Of a DNA stretch of 64,000 bases, positions 26,366-38,921 are shown in pieces. How positions within the stretch are numbered: position 1 is the first letter of the stretch; every line of letters starts with the position of its first letter. A model generated the notes under the pieces. That model did not search any database, was not told the origin of the DNA, and worked only from the letters and a program-made list of their open reading frames with translations. The stretch is from positions 11,379,537-11,443,536 of the forward strand of contig NC_058155.1 in assembly GCF_011075055.1 (NCBI RefSeq), given 5' to 3'. The stretch comes from Mangifera indica (taxonomy: Eukaryota; Streptophyta; Magnoliopsida; Sapindales; Anacardiaceae). The translations under genes were made by a program, and so were the position numbers.

Positions 26366-29020
26366 ATGGATATTACGCGTTATAATACCATTAATGAAAG
26401 TAAATGTATATTTTGAATATATGTCTATATTGCATATAAGAATTGTAATGGGTTACATTACATGAATATAAACTGAAGATTAAATCATATACAAGGAAAC
26501 AAAATAACATATAGAAGGAAACTTAAACAACAAATTAACAATCATAACTTTTAACACTAACAATTGCTAAGCATTGTTCTGACCATTCTTTCAAATGCAA
26601 GTAAAAATAACAACCTAGTGTCAAGGGTAAACCTTCCTGAGTTCTAGTCCAATGTCATCCTTTCAGTGGATTAAAATGATGAATTCACAGTATTACTCTA
26701 TAGAAGCTTGTTAGGATCTGTTGGAAATAATTAAACATGTCAGGATTAAAATCTGTGAAATATGTTAATACGAATTTACGTACCCGTTTCAATATTCGAT
26801 GAAGCGTCTTCGAATTCTACGCGAGGTGTTGACGTTAGTCTGTTTCCACAACACAATTTGCTCACGTATTGCTTTTCATCTTGGGAGACAGGATCTGTGC
26901 TTTTGTGTGTTGGGTGGAGAATGATTCTTTGTAAAAATGACGTTATCTCATATATTTTTTTTGCTTTGAGAGGTAGTTAAGAGTTTATATAAGAGTCCAA
27001 CTATCAATAATAACTGTTAATAACTGTCTTTCGGCAGTTAATCAAATCAGGTCAGATCGACCCGTCATGAGTAAACCCGGATCCAATAGGATCTAGAGTG
27101 CAAGGGAAGAAGCATATGAATTGAATCATATTGGTTTCTTGTTTATCTGTTGGAGACATTGTTTGCTTGGATTGGAATCTGCAGAACCCTAACAAAGCCT
27201 AATCCCGATAATTCATTACTTGCAGCTAAGTATCATATTGACCCTTCCAATAAAAAAATTAACAACATTTCTTTTCAATTGTATAAATGTTATCACCAGA
27301 ATAATATGTCGATATTAACTGAATCGATTGAAAGCTTGTGCCAACAGTGCAACATCAATAGTTGATCTAACTACATAATGATTTAATATGGGAACTTTGT
27401 TTTTTCTTTATTAAGAAAAGAATTACCTTTTGAAAATCAACTTGATTTGGCGCGGCATTGTAGACATTATCCACAACCTGTTTGAAAGAATCCTTGAAAG
27501 AAAGTAACTTATTGGGATGAGAAAGTGTTAAGTTGAGGTCGTTCCTTTTTTGGTGGACAGAGATTTTAAATGGCCGGCTTGCCGCGCTGGAGATGAGGCG
27601 GGAGTTTGCTTAGGAATTAAGCCGAGAATAGGCCTCATTGGGTTAATTCATCTTGGGCTTTAGAGGGTCTTTTTATTTAATAGATCATTTTGTTATGCTC
27701 TTGTAGTTTGGGTTAGCAGAAAGCAGACTATACAGGGATTGGGTTGGGCCCTTAAAATATTTTAAGGACCATGATTTGTCTGGAACTCCGAATTTAGCTT
27801 TTATACGAACTAATGTTTTAATACGTGACTGGGTAATACGATCATCTATTTTATTTTTACTTTAAGTCATTTAATCACATTTTACTATATTTGTTTATAT
27901 TGATGTGTAGAGTTAGATCCAAATTGTATCAACTAGATCTTGAAAGTTTGTTTAACTCGATTTGAATTTTTTTTGTTTGAATTCAATCCGATTTTGAGTT
28001 TAGAGGACTAACTCATTTTTTAAATCAAATTGAACACAGGTTAAAGGGTTTGACTTGAGTTCAGTTTAAATTCATAGTGTAAATTTATGATTCAGACTTA
28101 TGACTTGAGTTTATCTCTCATTGACAAAATAACATTATTTTTCTTATTATTAGGTAAATAATATCATTTTATTAATAAATCACAAACTTAAACTATGAAT
28201 TCGAATCAAATCTTTTTTTTCTCTAAACTATTTTTAATTTTGGCTCAACATCCTTAAACTGGATCAGTTTTCATGGGAATTAAATTTAAGTTAAGAGAGT
28301 CTTCAAGCAAACATCCACTCCCATGGATAAGATAAGTTTCAAAGAAACTTTCTTAGGGTTGACGTCTGTCAAAATCCTTAGTTAATCCCTTAGACTGAAC
28401 TCCTCTTCCCAATCCATGCTTCAGAATTTTGGCTGCTTTATCTGAACTTTGGCTCTTCCTAGCTAGCTAGTAGTGCCTGTAACCTACTACCAGGATAAAA
28501 TAATATTGAATTTGTCTTCAAGTTAATATGACCTTTGTTTGAAGAAAGCATCTTACCAACTCCTACAAACAATTAATGGATGGACTCTGCTTCAGGTGCA
28601 TGCACTTAGACTATATTCATTAACTAAATTTATTCAGGGTTTTTATCATAAACATGCTCTGCTTTGTTCCATTCTTTGAATGGAAGAAATGGAGCTGAGT
28701 ACTTGGTCTGTTAGTTGCCTTCTCATTTTTTTCCAACAAAAACAGAACCATCAAGTGATTGCAACTTCTAAAATAATAGGTTAAGTCAAATCATAATCAG
28801 GCTCAGTTTTATATATTTTTTCAGTTTGTTTTGTACAGCAGGTGAGATCAGCATCCTTCATTATTTGACTTCTGATTTTGCATGCCTGTGCTGGCTCTGG
28901 CTGACATAAGTCTGGCCACATTGATGAAGATGAAATGGTGACAAGGCAATGCAGAAAAAAAGATGCCCATTTAGGAAGAGAATAGAGAGAAACCATCAAA
29001 GATTGGTTTCTAATTTTAAA
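26366..29020. other. Gene-poor stretch with LTR-like and promoter-like pieces
   Basis: About 26716-27130 begins TGTTGGAAATAATT and contains TTTATATAAGAG. It could be a piece of an LTR, but a partner end was not found. Around 27420-27760 the minus strand has TGGGCC/AGCCCAA-type boxes, a pyrimidine-rich leader-like run and an ATG followed by a splice-donor-like AAAAGGTAATT. It looks like the start of a housekeeping gene whose body I cannot find. Nothing else is recognisable. Confidence 0.3.
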
Positions 29021-29134
29021 TACTTAATTAAATATCTAAATAACATATTATTATATAATTATATATTATTTTATTATTAATTTAAAATTATTTAATTATA
29101 TAATAATATATTATTTAAATATTTAATTAAATAT
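29021..29134. mobile_element. AT-rich foldback MITE
   Basis: The left arm (29022-29061, starting ACTTAATTAAATATCTAAAT) pairs with the right arm (29093-29132) at about 38 of 40 positions, with a loop of about 30 bases between. It is nearly pure A/T and is the cleanest member of the AT-rich family in this window. Confidence 0.6.
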
Positions 29135-32100
29135 AAAAAATAAGATATATACGATATTATTTTTTTCTATATTGCAATATGCGTCCAATAGTGATAAGCA
29201 CAAAAAGCCAAAGCACCATTTACATTGAAACCATGATGTCCCTTTTGATAGACCCACATTTCCAAAACTAAAATTTTTCAAGGTAGGTTTCTGGTTGGTT
29301 TCATGATTAATTATGGCATATTCCACCTTTATTTATTTGTTTGGCTTTGCGAATTGAACAAAAAGAAAAAGAATGGAAAGCCTGACCCGGTGACTTAAAA
29401 TATTTTATCAAGAAACTCCAATTTCAATGATAGGGTTAATTAACATTTGGCAATGACTTCAAAAGAGAGCATTTTGATACTGTCAAAAGATGCTTTATGG
29501 TAAGCCGTAAGCATATTTTGTTTTTTCTTTGGCTCAAAATTTCGGAGTCATCCTATTATCTGTATATTTTTGTCTAGTGAAGGTTGGACTCAAATCTTCG
29601 AGATAATTACTAAGAGTGGATTCAAACTGAATTAAATTTGAACAATTTTCTTATCAAATTTGACTTAAATTTAGAATAATCAATATAAATTTTAGTTCAA
29701 ATCAATTCTAATAGTAAACAATAATATGGGGAAAAGAAGAAAAGTTATGATTATATACTGTTAATAAGTTTCGAATTTGAGCTAAAATGAGCTAGAGTTT
29801 TAACTCAAATTTTATTCAACTCAAGTCAAATATTGATTTAAGCTTAAGTTTATTTGACTTGAATTTACCCTTTAATAATTATTACGTTGCACTTATTTGG
29901 GTAGAAAAAAATATGTATGTCATTCAAATAACAATGTTTAAGAATAAGGTTATATTCGAGTTAACTCTAGTTTGAATTTTAGTTAACTTAAGTTTAGTTT
30001 GACTTGAGAGAGTTGAACTCAAGTTCGACAAGCTTCCCTTAAACCAAGCTCAAGTTTTGCTCGATATTTTGATGTATATTGATCAAAACGATATTATTTT
30101 TATTATTTTGAATCGAATTCTCTCAAACTCGTGAATCTGATAAATCAAACTCCCTTCGTATCTGAATTTGAGTTTGATAGTACAACATTTCTAGAGTCGA
30201 ATTGGAACTCAAGTTTGCCTAGTGAAAACTCGTTTCAAGCTTGATCGAAGTGAACTAACAATCAAGTTTGAACCAACTCAGCGTGAGTCCAATACTATTA
30301 GAAGGAAAATTCTATCGTGGTCAATGAGAAGTTGGAGAGACGAAACTAAGATAGCACTTAATTAATCCATTTACACCATTGAATTTGTAACCCCAAGTAT
30401 CATGCTTGTGAGCTGTGATGCCAATGCAATTGTCAAAAACAGATAAATCGAAATGTTGATCACAAAGCCATAATATCTTGAGACCCCAAGGGGTTAATAA
30501 AACTAATAAAACATTAAAATTTTAAAAATGAAAATTTGAGTTTAAGTCTTTACCACGTTTGTGAAATCCTGACTTATCTAGTATAATAATTATAGGTTCG
30601 ATCACTGTATCTTAGGTTTATCTATCCAATAAATACGAGCAAGTCAAATAATTAAAAAAAAAAACTATAATATCTTGAAAGTAACGAAAGTCTTACTGTT
30701 TGCCCACATCGAATTAGTTTAATTATCCAAGCCATACCAAAGTGGACATGCTCCACATGCCTAGCAGTATATCAATAAACAAGTAACCCAAAGTGGCAAT
30801 AAAACGTCCAGGAGCACCGCACACACAGGACAGGACCACTACGTGAGAAGAACTCTCCCACAACTTGAGGCCATTTCAATGGAGCCTCAGAATTTTGCAA
30901 AGTCAAAGAGCAGAGCCAGCTTGTTCATTCATTATGATAAAAGCAGACAGCTCTTCTGAATATATAAAATGAGAATGTTTCAGAGCTCCCAGAAGCAGGC
31001 CTCTGGAACCAGATTGTATATGCCACAACCTCTACCTCTTTCACGAACTTCCATTTTTATAATGTCGGCAACAGATCTTTATCATTTCTAAGTTGGGATT
31101 GCATTACAATATCAAGTTATTAAAAACAAATCTTTTCGAGTAATTTGAATAACAACTGGACAAATAATCATCCATCTGCATCAATGCCGGCCAGAGCCTA
31201 GACTTGATTGTATTTACCTTCTGTTTACTGGTCCCAAGTAGCTTGCTTGTTGTTGAGATTTTCATCATCACAAAGGTAGTTTAAGTGATAAAGATGGGAT
31301 GATCAAACGAGAAAGTATCAAACTTTTGGCTAATTTAAAATAATAATTATACGGTTAGTCATTATATCAAAGTTTTATCAATTTAACATGGGCAATTCAG
31401 TTTCAAAAGGGACAACCTGACTGACTTAAGTATAAAGAAACTCAAGCTGAATGTAAATTTCCAGAGGCAAGCATGAAATTTCATTGGTCAACTCAAGAGA
31501 AGGCATTGGTTTCAATATTGAATGAAAAATTATAAAGAAAGTCAAATAACACGATCCGTTAATTATGTCTATTCTCTCGGGAGAGCGACGGGGCTGATCT
31601 TATAATACAAAAGGACCCACTTAATTTTTTCAACGGCTAGATGCCACAAGATTCCTTCCTGGTTTTCTTGTCTCTCTCTACATATAATTTGTAAGGGTGA
31701 TTAACATTTCCCCACTCAATGTTTGGCTTAACAACACCTTTTCAGCCGTGAATGTATAAATCATATTTTTTTTCCACTCAAAATCTAACTCATTCAATAG
31801 AAAACCTATGTTAAAAGGACCAATTAATCATTTTGTTTCCTAAAATTAAAAAAATGAAAAAAAAATTGTTAGAAAAATCTTTGCCAACTATTTAGACTAC
31901 CATCTTATTTACTCTTATTTGAATTCCACAATCTATAATTACCTCTAGTCTTAAAATTTTCGTTAATTGATTATTGATTCGAATATACATTTTTAATTCT
32001 CACCCTTTATCAGGAGGATTTCGCCTTTTCTTTAATTAAACAAAACTGATTTGTCATTATTGTTTAAGTTATAAATCCTCTCGTAGAATCTAATATTAAC

Positions 32101-32869
32101 CCCAAAATTCTTGATGTTTTTTTTTTTTTAATATATACTAATAGTGTAAAGCTTTTGTATGAGATATGTTAAGTGCCTCATAATAGGTTGCAAAGTGTTG
32201 GCACGTGCATTGAAGGATTTTCCATGGAGGCATTAGGAGTTAGCTCGAGAGAAGTGTAATTATGTTTTTTCCAATTAAAGTTTAATTATAAGCAAAGTAA
32301 AGAGCATAAAAATTCATCTGAAGAGAGGACAACAGCTTCAGAACTTGCATTACAAGTTATTGAGTCTTGTGAGGTTAAAAAGGTCAAAAGAGAGAGTTAC
32401 AAGGCGATAATGAGGAGATGGATGGTAAAAAATAAAAAATTAAAATATAGTTCATACTCTAATTGTCAGATTAAAGATTAAAATAGGCTATTTTGGTGGT
32501 GGCAAATAGGAGCAAGATTGTGGTAAAGGTGGGTGAAGGGTCTTTTTAGGTGCAACTTGAACATGGTGATTTGAAGATAAAAAGAGGGCCGAATTTGAAG
32601 AAAAGAGAGGCGAAGGATAGGAAAAGGAAAATGGTGTGGGATGAAACATGACAAGAGAGAAGGTGAGAAAGTAAGGAGAGGCTTTTATGCGAGCAAATTT
32701 TGTAATTGTAATCTATACATAGTCCATCGGAGTCAGATTTCCATAATCGGAGTTAGGTTTTAGGTGAGGATATGTGATTTATTCATTTAATGGGTAGAAA
32801 AAGGTTTTTAGGCAAAAACTTAGGTGGGAAAATGTCAATCACTAAATTTGTAATTATTTGATTCTATCA
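29135..32869. other. Gene-poor intergenic DNA
   Basis: Holds the degenerate GAATTTGAGTTTGA-like dispersed repeat at about 29580-30290, including the word ACGATATTATTTTTATT. No coding region, RNA gene or clean transposon end is seen. Confidence 0.45.
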
Positions 32870-33045
32870 ACAATAAAACTAATAAACTAATAAAATTATA
32901 TATGTTTATTTTAAAAATATAAATACATACATATTTATATATGTCATCGTATGATTGAATAATTTTAAATTAAAAATAAAATAATATTTAGTCATATAAT
33001 ACTATATATAAATATATATACCATATACGCATAATATTATTCCTT
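32870..33045. mobile_element. AT-rich MITE-like element just upstream of the NPF promoter
   Basis: Nearly pure A/T with arms such as ATATTTATATATG and TATATAAATATATAT. The core ATAATTTTAAATTAAAAATA is the same as in the element at about 43150-43335. It ends within a few bases of the NPF gene's TATA box, so it may supply promoter-proximal DNA. Boundaries are approximate. Confidence 0.5.
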
Positions 33046-33053
33046 TATAAATA
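33046..33053 (+). promoter_or_regulatory. TATA box of the NPF transporter gene
   Basis: TATAAATA lies 115 bases before the start codon at 33161. No other TATA motif of this quality lies between it and the ATG apart from the upstream A/T-rich element, so the start site is probably near 33080. Confidence 0.55.
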
Positions 33054-33160
33054 CGGAAATGGGTTCCAACTTAAACCTATCAGCTACCAGAGTCAGAAGA
33101 AGAAATCGTTCCTCTTCCATCCATCAGACACAGGAAGAAGAAAATAAAGCTCTCAACAGA

Positions 33161-35578
33161 ATGGTAAACTAATCTATCTCCTGCCTTCTATGACAGAAGA
33201 ACCAAAAGCCTCTCTATTGTCTCTATGTTTCATCATACATTTGAGTTTCTTCCATCTTATTCTACGTAAAAGTCCAGCGTCTTTTGCCTTTGGCTAACCA
33301 ATTGTTGCTTGATCACTCAACAGGTAACCAGCAAAGATGAAAAGACACAACCTAAACAAGAAACCAAGCTTGGAGGAAACAGGGCGGCTCTTTTTGTTTA
33401 CGGTAACTATTTAACATTATCTTATCCAACTTGACACAAGTTTTCTGGGAAACTTTGAAATTTTCCCGTCCTTCTCATTTGGTTTTGTTAATGAAGAAAC
33501 TGAATTTTGATTCGATGCAGCTACGGAAGCTCTTGAGAACATGGCATTTATCTCCAATGCCGTGAGCTTGGTAACTTATTTCTACGGATACATGAACTTC
33601 AGCTTAACAAAGTCTGCCAATACGCTTACCAACTTCCTGGGGACTTCATTTTTGCTGGCTCTCTTTGGAGGATTTATCACAGATACATATTTGTCAAGAT
33701 TCAAGACCATTGTCCTGTTTGGATCCATTGAGTTGGTGGTAATGTTCCTCCCGATCCTCACACTTGGTTGACCTGCTAACTCAATTATTTCCTAAAATTC
33801 AATAATTGGGCAGGTAGGAAGAATACCAACGGCCAAAGCTCTGGCCTAATAACATCTTAATTAATGAGAAAAAGGGCTTTATGTACATGATGTTGCCTCC
33901 AGTTATGCACAAAAAGTTATTAATTACAGTGGATTTTATTGTTTGTATGCTGCAGGGATATGCTCTTCTAGCGGTGCAAGCACATTTTGATCAATTAAGG
34001 CCAGCTCCTTGCGGGGGTGCAGCTCGGCAAATGAATCAATGTGAGACTGCTGACAGTAGCCAAAACACAATACTTTTTGCTGGTCTATATCTGGTTGCAT
34101 TTGGCACCAGTGGGATTAAAGCTGCTTTGCCTGCACTTGGAGCAGACCAATTTGATGGAAAGGACCCTAAAGAGGCAGCTCAATTGTCCAGTTTTTTCAA
34201 CTGGTTTTTATTTAGCCTCACTGTTGGTTCCATAATCGGTTGCACATTCCTTGTCTGGATAAGCACCAATGTTGGTTGGCAATGGAGTTTTGGTATGTGC
34301 ACCGTAGCTGTCTTGTTCGCTGTTGTGTTTGTAAGCATGGGCAAGTCACTGTATCGGAATTATGTGCCTAAAGGAAGCCCCATCGTTCGCATCTTACAGG
34401 TAAGGAATTGAACAATTTTCTATGAATAAAATTATACGTATAAACAATTATTACAGCCCCATTTGTTCTAAATATTCTTGAAATTAGGTGTTCGTTGCTG
34501 CAATTCGAAATCGCCACCTTCCAACACCAGAAATGGCTGATGAATTACATGAGGTTCTTGACAAAGAAGCAGGACTGCAAATTGAAATTCTTCAAAGAAC
34601 CGATCAATTCAGGTATTTTATCAGTTTGCTAAATAGTTTTTGGGTTTGGATCAGTAATTGAAAAACATTTCATCCATCAAATTTCTCAGGTTTTTGGACC
34701 GAGCTGCAATCCTTACAACCAGTAGATTTTCTGGTTCATCTCCATCGATTACTCCAGGACCCTGGAGACTATGCACAGTGACACAAGTAGAAGAAACAAA
34801 GATTCTACTTCGCATGCTGCCGATTATTCTCAGCACTGTTTTCATGAACACATGTTTGGCTCAACTCCTAACTTTCTCCATCCAACAGAGCACAACAATG
34901 GATCCTCATTTGTTTGGATTTAAAATGCCTGGCCCCTCCCTTCCAGTCATCCCCTTAATTTTCATGTTCATTCTAATCCCACTATACGACCGCGTGTTTG
35001 TTCCCATTGCTAGAAAGTTGACAGGAGTCCCAACTGGGATTCGACTTCTTCAGAGAATCGGAGTTGGGCTGGTACTCTCAGCCATTTCCATGGCCATTGC
35101 CGGAATCATGGAAACCCGAAGGAAATCCGTGGCTGTAAAACACAACATGGTGGACTCTATCGAGCCTCTACCAATGAGTGTGCTTTGGCTTGGATTCCAA
35201 TATGCTATATTTGGAGCGGCTGATATGTTCAGTCTGGTTGGACTGCTAGAGTTTTTCTATGCAGAGAGTTCAGCTGGAATGAGGTCATTAAGCACAGCCA
35301 TCTCATGGTGCTCAGTGGCATTTGGGTATTTCTTAAGCACAGTGGTGGTAGATGTGGTGAACAAAGTGAGTGGTGGGTGGCTGGCCAGTAACAACTTGAA
35401 CAGAGACAAACTCAACTATTTCTATTGGCTGCTTTCAGGTTTGAGTGTGGTGAATTTTGGTGTTTATCTGTTGTGTGCCCATTGGTACAGATATAAGAAG
35501 GATGAGGCAAATCAAGAGAAGGAAATTAGTGATGCTGATACCAAGGGAAAAAGAAAGTTTGAAATGGAGAAATTTTAG
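33161..35578 (+). CDS. NRT1/PTR family transporter, NPF4 group
   Basis: A 12-span major-facilitator carrier. NPF4 members carry nitrate, abscisic acid, gibberellin or other small solutes, and the substrate cannot be read here. Six exons: 33161-33163, 33324-33402, 33521-33738, 33956-34399, 34488-34612, 34690-35578. Phases agree, giving 585 residues. Exon 1 contributes only the ATG, and the protein continues VTSKDEKTQPKQETKLGG. Family marks are ALPALGADQFDGKDP, FNWFLFSLTVGSIIG, a central loop with AAIRNRHLPTPEMADELHEV and DQFRFLDRAAIL, VTQVEETKILLRMLPI, and SMDP-type LTFSIQQSTTMDP. In helix 1 the proton-coupling motif ExxER/K is replaced by ExxEN (E30, E33, N34), as in NPF4.6. The lineage within NPF4 is not resolved. 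Decayed pieces of a related copy lie downstream. Confidence 0.85.
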
Positions 35579-35853
35579 AAATAGAACGGCCCAATTCCTG
35601 AAAGATTGCTCCTGATATTGTTTGTATCAATCTATACTGCTTGTGTACATGTATAGTGAAATAGAAATAATGTTGTCCAAAGCTTTATTGCTGGTTGTTT
35701 AAAGGTGAATTCTACTTTGAGCTCTGACTGATCAATTTTGGTCTTGATTGTTGTTTGATCTCTGGCTCTTGTATGTCAAATTAAGGTTCATTAAAAACCA
35801 CATGTGGCATGCCCAACGGAAGAAGCAAGCACACAAAACGTAGTATAATAAGC

Positions 35854-36490
35854 TGGGAGCAGACCAATTTGATGCTCAAAAGTAATGTTTTGCATAAATA
35901 GGTTTAAATTTCATGATATTTAAAATGGATCAATCCCTGCAAAATCTGGGTTTCTGGACCAGGCAGCAATCGTTAGGACCAATACTAATATCTGTGTATC
36001 CACATCATACAATACCCTCAGACCCCAGAAGTTAACGTTGAATTCAAACTAAATTTATTTATTCAAACCCGAAAACAAACTCAATTTGAACAAACTTGAA
36101 ATGAGTTCAATTTTAAAAATGTTCAACTCACCAAACTCACAAGTTTGAAAATCTTTTATATAAATAGATTAAAACAATGTTGTTTTAATTAATACACATC
36201 AAAACAATATCGTTTTAATTATTTTTACTCAACTACATATCAAGTCCAACTTAAAGCTTAGTTTCTGTCAAACAATCTTGAAACAAGCTCAAAGATGATT
36301 CAATTCGAATTCAACCTAATTTAACAATCTTGAAAAATCCAGTCCTACTGGAGGGCGGAGGCTATACATGCTGGGGTTCCAATATCCAACACCTGGAGCA
36401 GCTGCCTTGTTCACTCTGGTTGGGCAGCTGGAGTTTTTCTATGCAGAGAGTTTAGCAGGTAATGAAAGCATTCAGTAAAGCCATTGAAAC
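35854..36490 (+). pseudogene. Decayed partial copy of an NPF4-type transporter gene
   Basis: Three separated blocks, in the right order and orientation, match the intact gene upstream. At about 35854-35885 a block encodes LGADQFDAQK. At about 35937-36010 a block encodes FLDQAAIVRTNTN, matching FLDRAAILTTS. At about 36372-36485 a block encodes LGFQYPTPGAAALFTLVGQL and then EFFYAESLAG, matching LGFQYAIFGAADMFSLVGLL and EFFYAESSAG. A frameshift follows in the word for MRSLSKA. Introns and most of the protein are missing, and unrelated A/T-rich DNA fills the gap. The best explanation is a degraded tandem duplicate. Confidence 0.75.
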
Positions 36491-36832
36491 ATCAATTTCG
36501 AAATAACCATCGAGGGTATAAAGAAAGTGGACAATGTAAATTTGTACAGAACAACAAATTTGCATTTTTTTTTTTTTTCCACTGCTGTGGAAGCAAGTCA
36601 GAATATGTGATTACAAAAAAGAAAGTGTCATCGGCCATGGTTGGGCCATCAATAGACTTACACACTGATTAAACAGATGAAACATTGAAACAATGTCCAA
36701 CATAAACAGAAAAATGACACAAAAAGGAAAAATATTAACAGGAACTCATTCACGAGAGAGCAATAATAAAAATTGCATCTCAGTGAAACCAAGGTTTATC
36801 TAAGACCTTCTCTTGAGACAGGAAGCAACATG
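36491..36832. other. Spacer with the peptidase gene 3' end
   Basis: Short region between the NPF relic and the stop codon of the minus-strand peptidase gene, probably its 3' untranslated region. No other feature is seen. Confidence 0.5.
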
Positions 36833-38921
36833 TTATGAAATTGCCACAGCATTCATGTTCGCACTTTGATAATTAACAGTGTCAGATACTCTGGAAGGCG
36901 GCCAATACCGAAATACTGATCTACCAACAATGTTTTCAATAGGAAGTGGACCCCTGGAATACACAAACATGTTGATATTAGATATTACGTTTAACAGTAT
37001 AAACAAAAAATATTGTACCCACTAATTTGCACTAGTACTTATATAAATAAGTGATATTAAGATTCTAGACTTACCAGTTATGAGAATCGAAACTGTTGTT
37101 GCGATTGTCTCCCATCACAAAGACATAGCCATCGGGAACAACCTTCAGAAAGATCAAACAGAACAAATTGCCAAACTATCTTAGCCAATTTGAAATGTTG
37201 AGCAGCTTATTAATAATTCAAGAAGTTAGCAGATGTTATAGAAGAGAAGATATCAAAATAAATCAAGAAATGGAGAACAAGGGTACGAAAAAGTTACCAT
37301 TGGGTCCATTTCATAAGCAAGAGGCTCCAAAATAAAATCTTCATCTTGGGCAACACCATTTACAAGCAATTGTCCATCACGAACCTATAACACATATATC
37401 AGATGTCAGAAAAGAGAGTATATGATAATTTTTTTCTACAAGAGATAAATTAGGAAATAAAGGAAGAACTAAAGTAAGAAATAGAATAAGTTGGATATAT
37501 ATCTACTTACTTCCACAGAATCTCCAGCCTTGGCCACAATCCTTTTTATGAATTCATAGCCGGAACTGTAACCAATTTCCTGCACAAAAATAAGGGAACA
37601 ATCAAAAACCAGAAATAGTAAAGAATGAACTAACTAAAGATATCCTGATAAATGGACTTGAACAGAAACTTTGAAAGAATACCTGCAGGATGGGAGGTGC
37701 TTTGAAAATAACAACATCTGATACCTCAGGCTCTCTGAAAAAGTAGGAGACCTGATAAACCAACCATAAAATATTAATATCAGACAAATATAAAAAAAGA
37801 TAAACTTATCTCTAAACCTTAAACATCTCCAATCCTCTTGCTTCAACACAACATCAAACATTTTAATCCAACAATAAAATTCTCTAAAGATCATTACAGG
37901 GAATTTATCTTTAATAAAGCTATATTTGACCCATTTAAACTAAAAAGTAAGAAATAAATGGTTTCATCTTTCAAGTACTTCTACACAGATTGGTAAATAT
38001 GAAATGGGTTGTAAAGTTATGTATAAGATTACCAATCAGCAATAATTTGCCCATGATCAGACAATTTTACCATAGGCCAATTGAAGAACCCAATTTCACT
38101 ACATACTTGTTTAACAAATTAGTTATATTACAGTACCAAGCCAAATAATATTTATTCTACAACTCCATATCCTTTTCTCCCATATAATTAAGATGAGTTA
38201 ATATAGTTGACTTCACCTTCTCAGCCAAAATGCGGTCACCGACATCAAGAGTAGGGTACATAGAAGAGGAAGGAATCGATCTGGGCTCAGCCAAAAACGA
38301 CCTGAATAACAAAGTAACGGTCACAGCCGTAAAAGCCGCCTTGGCATCCTCCGAACACATATTCAGCAACTTTGATAACCAACTTCCGCTCTTATCGAAC
38401 TCCTTGGTTTTCAATTGCAAGCTAACATTATCATCATCATCGTTTCCACTATCACGATACTTTATATTATTATTAGTCCCTCCTTTATCCACGTAGTCAC
38501 TCTCCGGGACTGATTCGTTACACGGCAGCCACTTCGATCCCTGAAGAAAGGGAAAAATCGAAGTGGCTTTAAACGGTGAATTACCGAAAACACCCATACT
38601 AGTTGCGGAAGAACCGGATACACATGCCGTTGACTTCATTAACGACACCAATCCCATAAGGATCGGACTGGTAGAACAATTGTCTCCTAAAAATTCATTA
38701 GCAATTGATTTATAAACTGAAGTTCTATGGTTTGTTTGGGATTGAAAATTTGGAGGAGGATCGACATCAAGTTTTTGGGTGTGACAGAAGATCCGCGGGC
38801 GAACAACACATTCATGGAAGGATCGTGTAGCAGTGGTGGTGGTGGAGCCCAGCCGGGAGCCGGCGTGGGCTAGGTTTAAGGCCACATAGCCGGAGAAATG
38901 GACAGAAACACGAAACGCCAT
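36833..38921 (-). CDS. TPP: Thylakoidal processing peptidase (plastid type I signal peptidase)
   Basis: Removes thylakoid-transfer signals from lumenal proteins in chloroplasts; family S26. Six exons: 38921-38217, 37751-37683, 37579-37511, 37384-37298, 37142-37075, 36953-36833. Phases agree and give 372 residues. I start at [16 protein letters not shown], which matches the start of known plant TPPs, rather than the in-frame ATG 28 codons earlier. Residues 1 to about 185 are a transit peptide and a low-complexity linker. One membrane span lies near 190-207. The catalytic dyad is Ser220 in [13 protein letters not shown] and Lys270 in [11 protein letters not shown]. The downstream box [19 protein letters not shown] is intact. 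Length and N-terminus fit TPP1/TPP2 (PLSP2) better than PLSP1. Confidence 0.9.

Noticed and set aside
26716..27130. Possible solo LTR starting TGTTGGAAATAATT with an internal TTTATATAAGAG
   Set aside because: No matching CA end, no target duplication and no second copy in the window could be shown, so it is not called as a feature.
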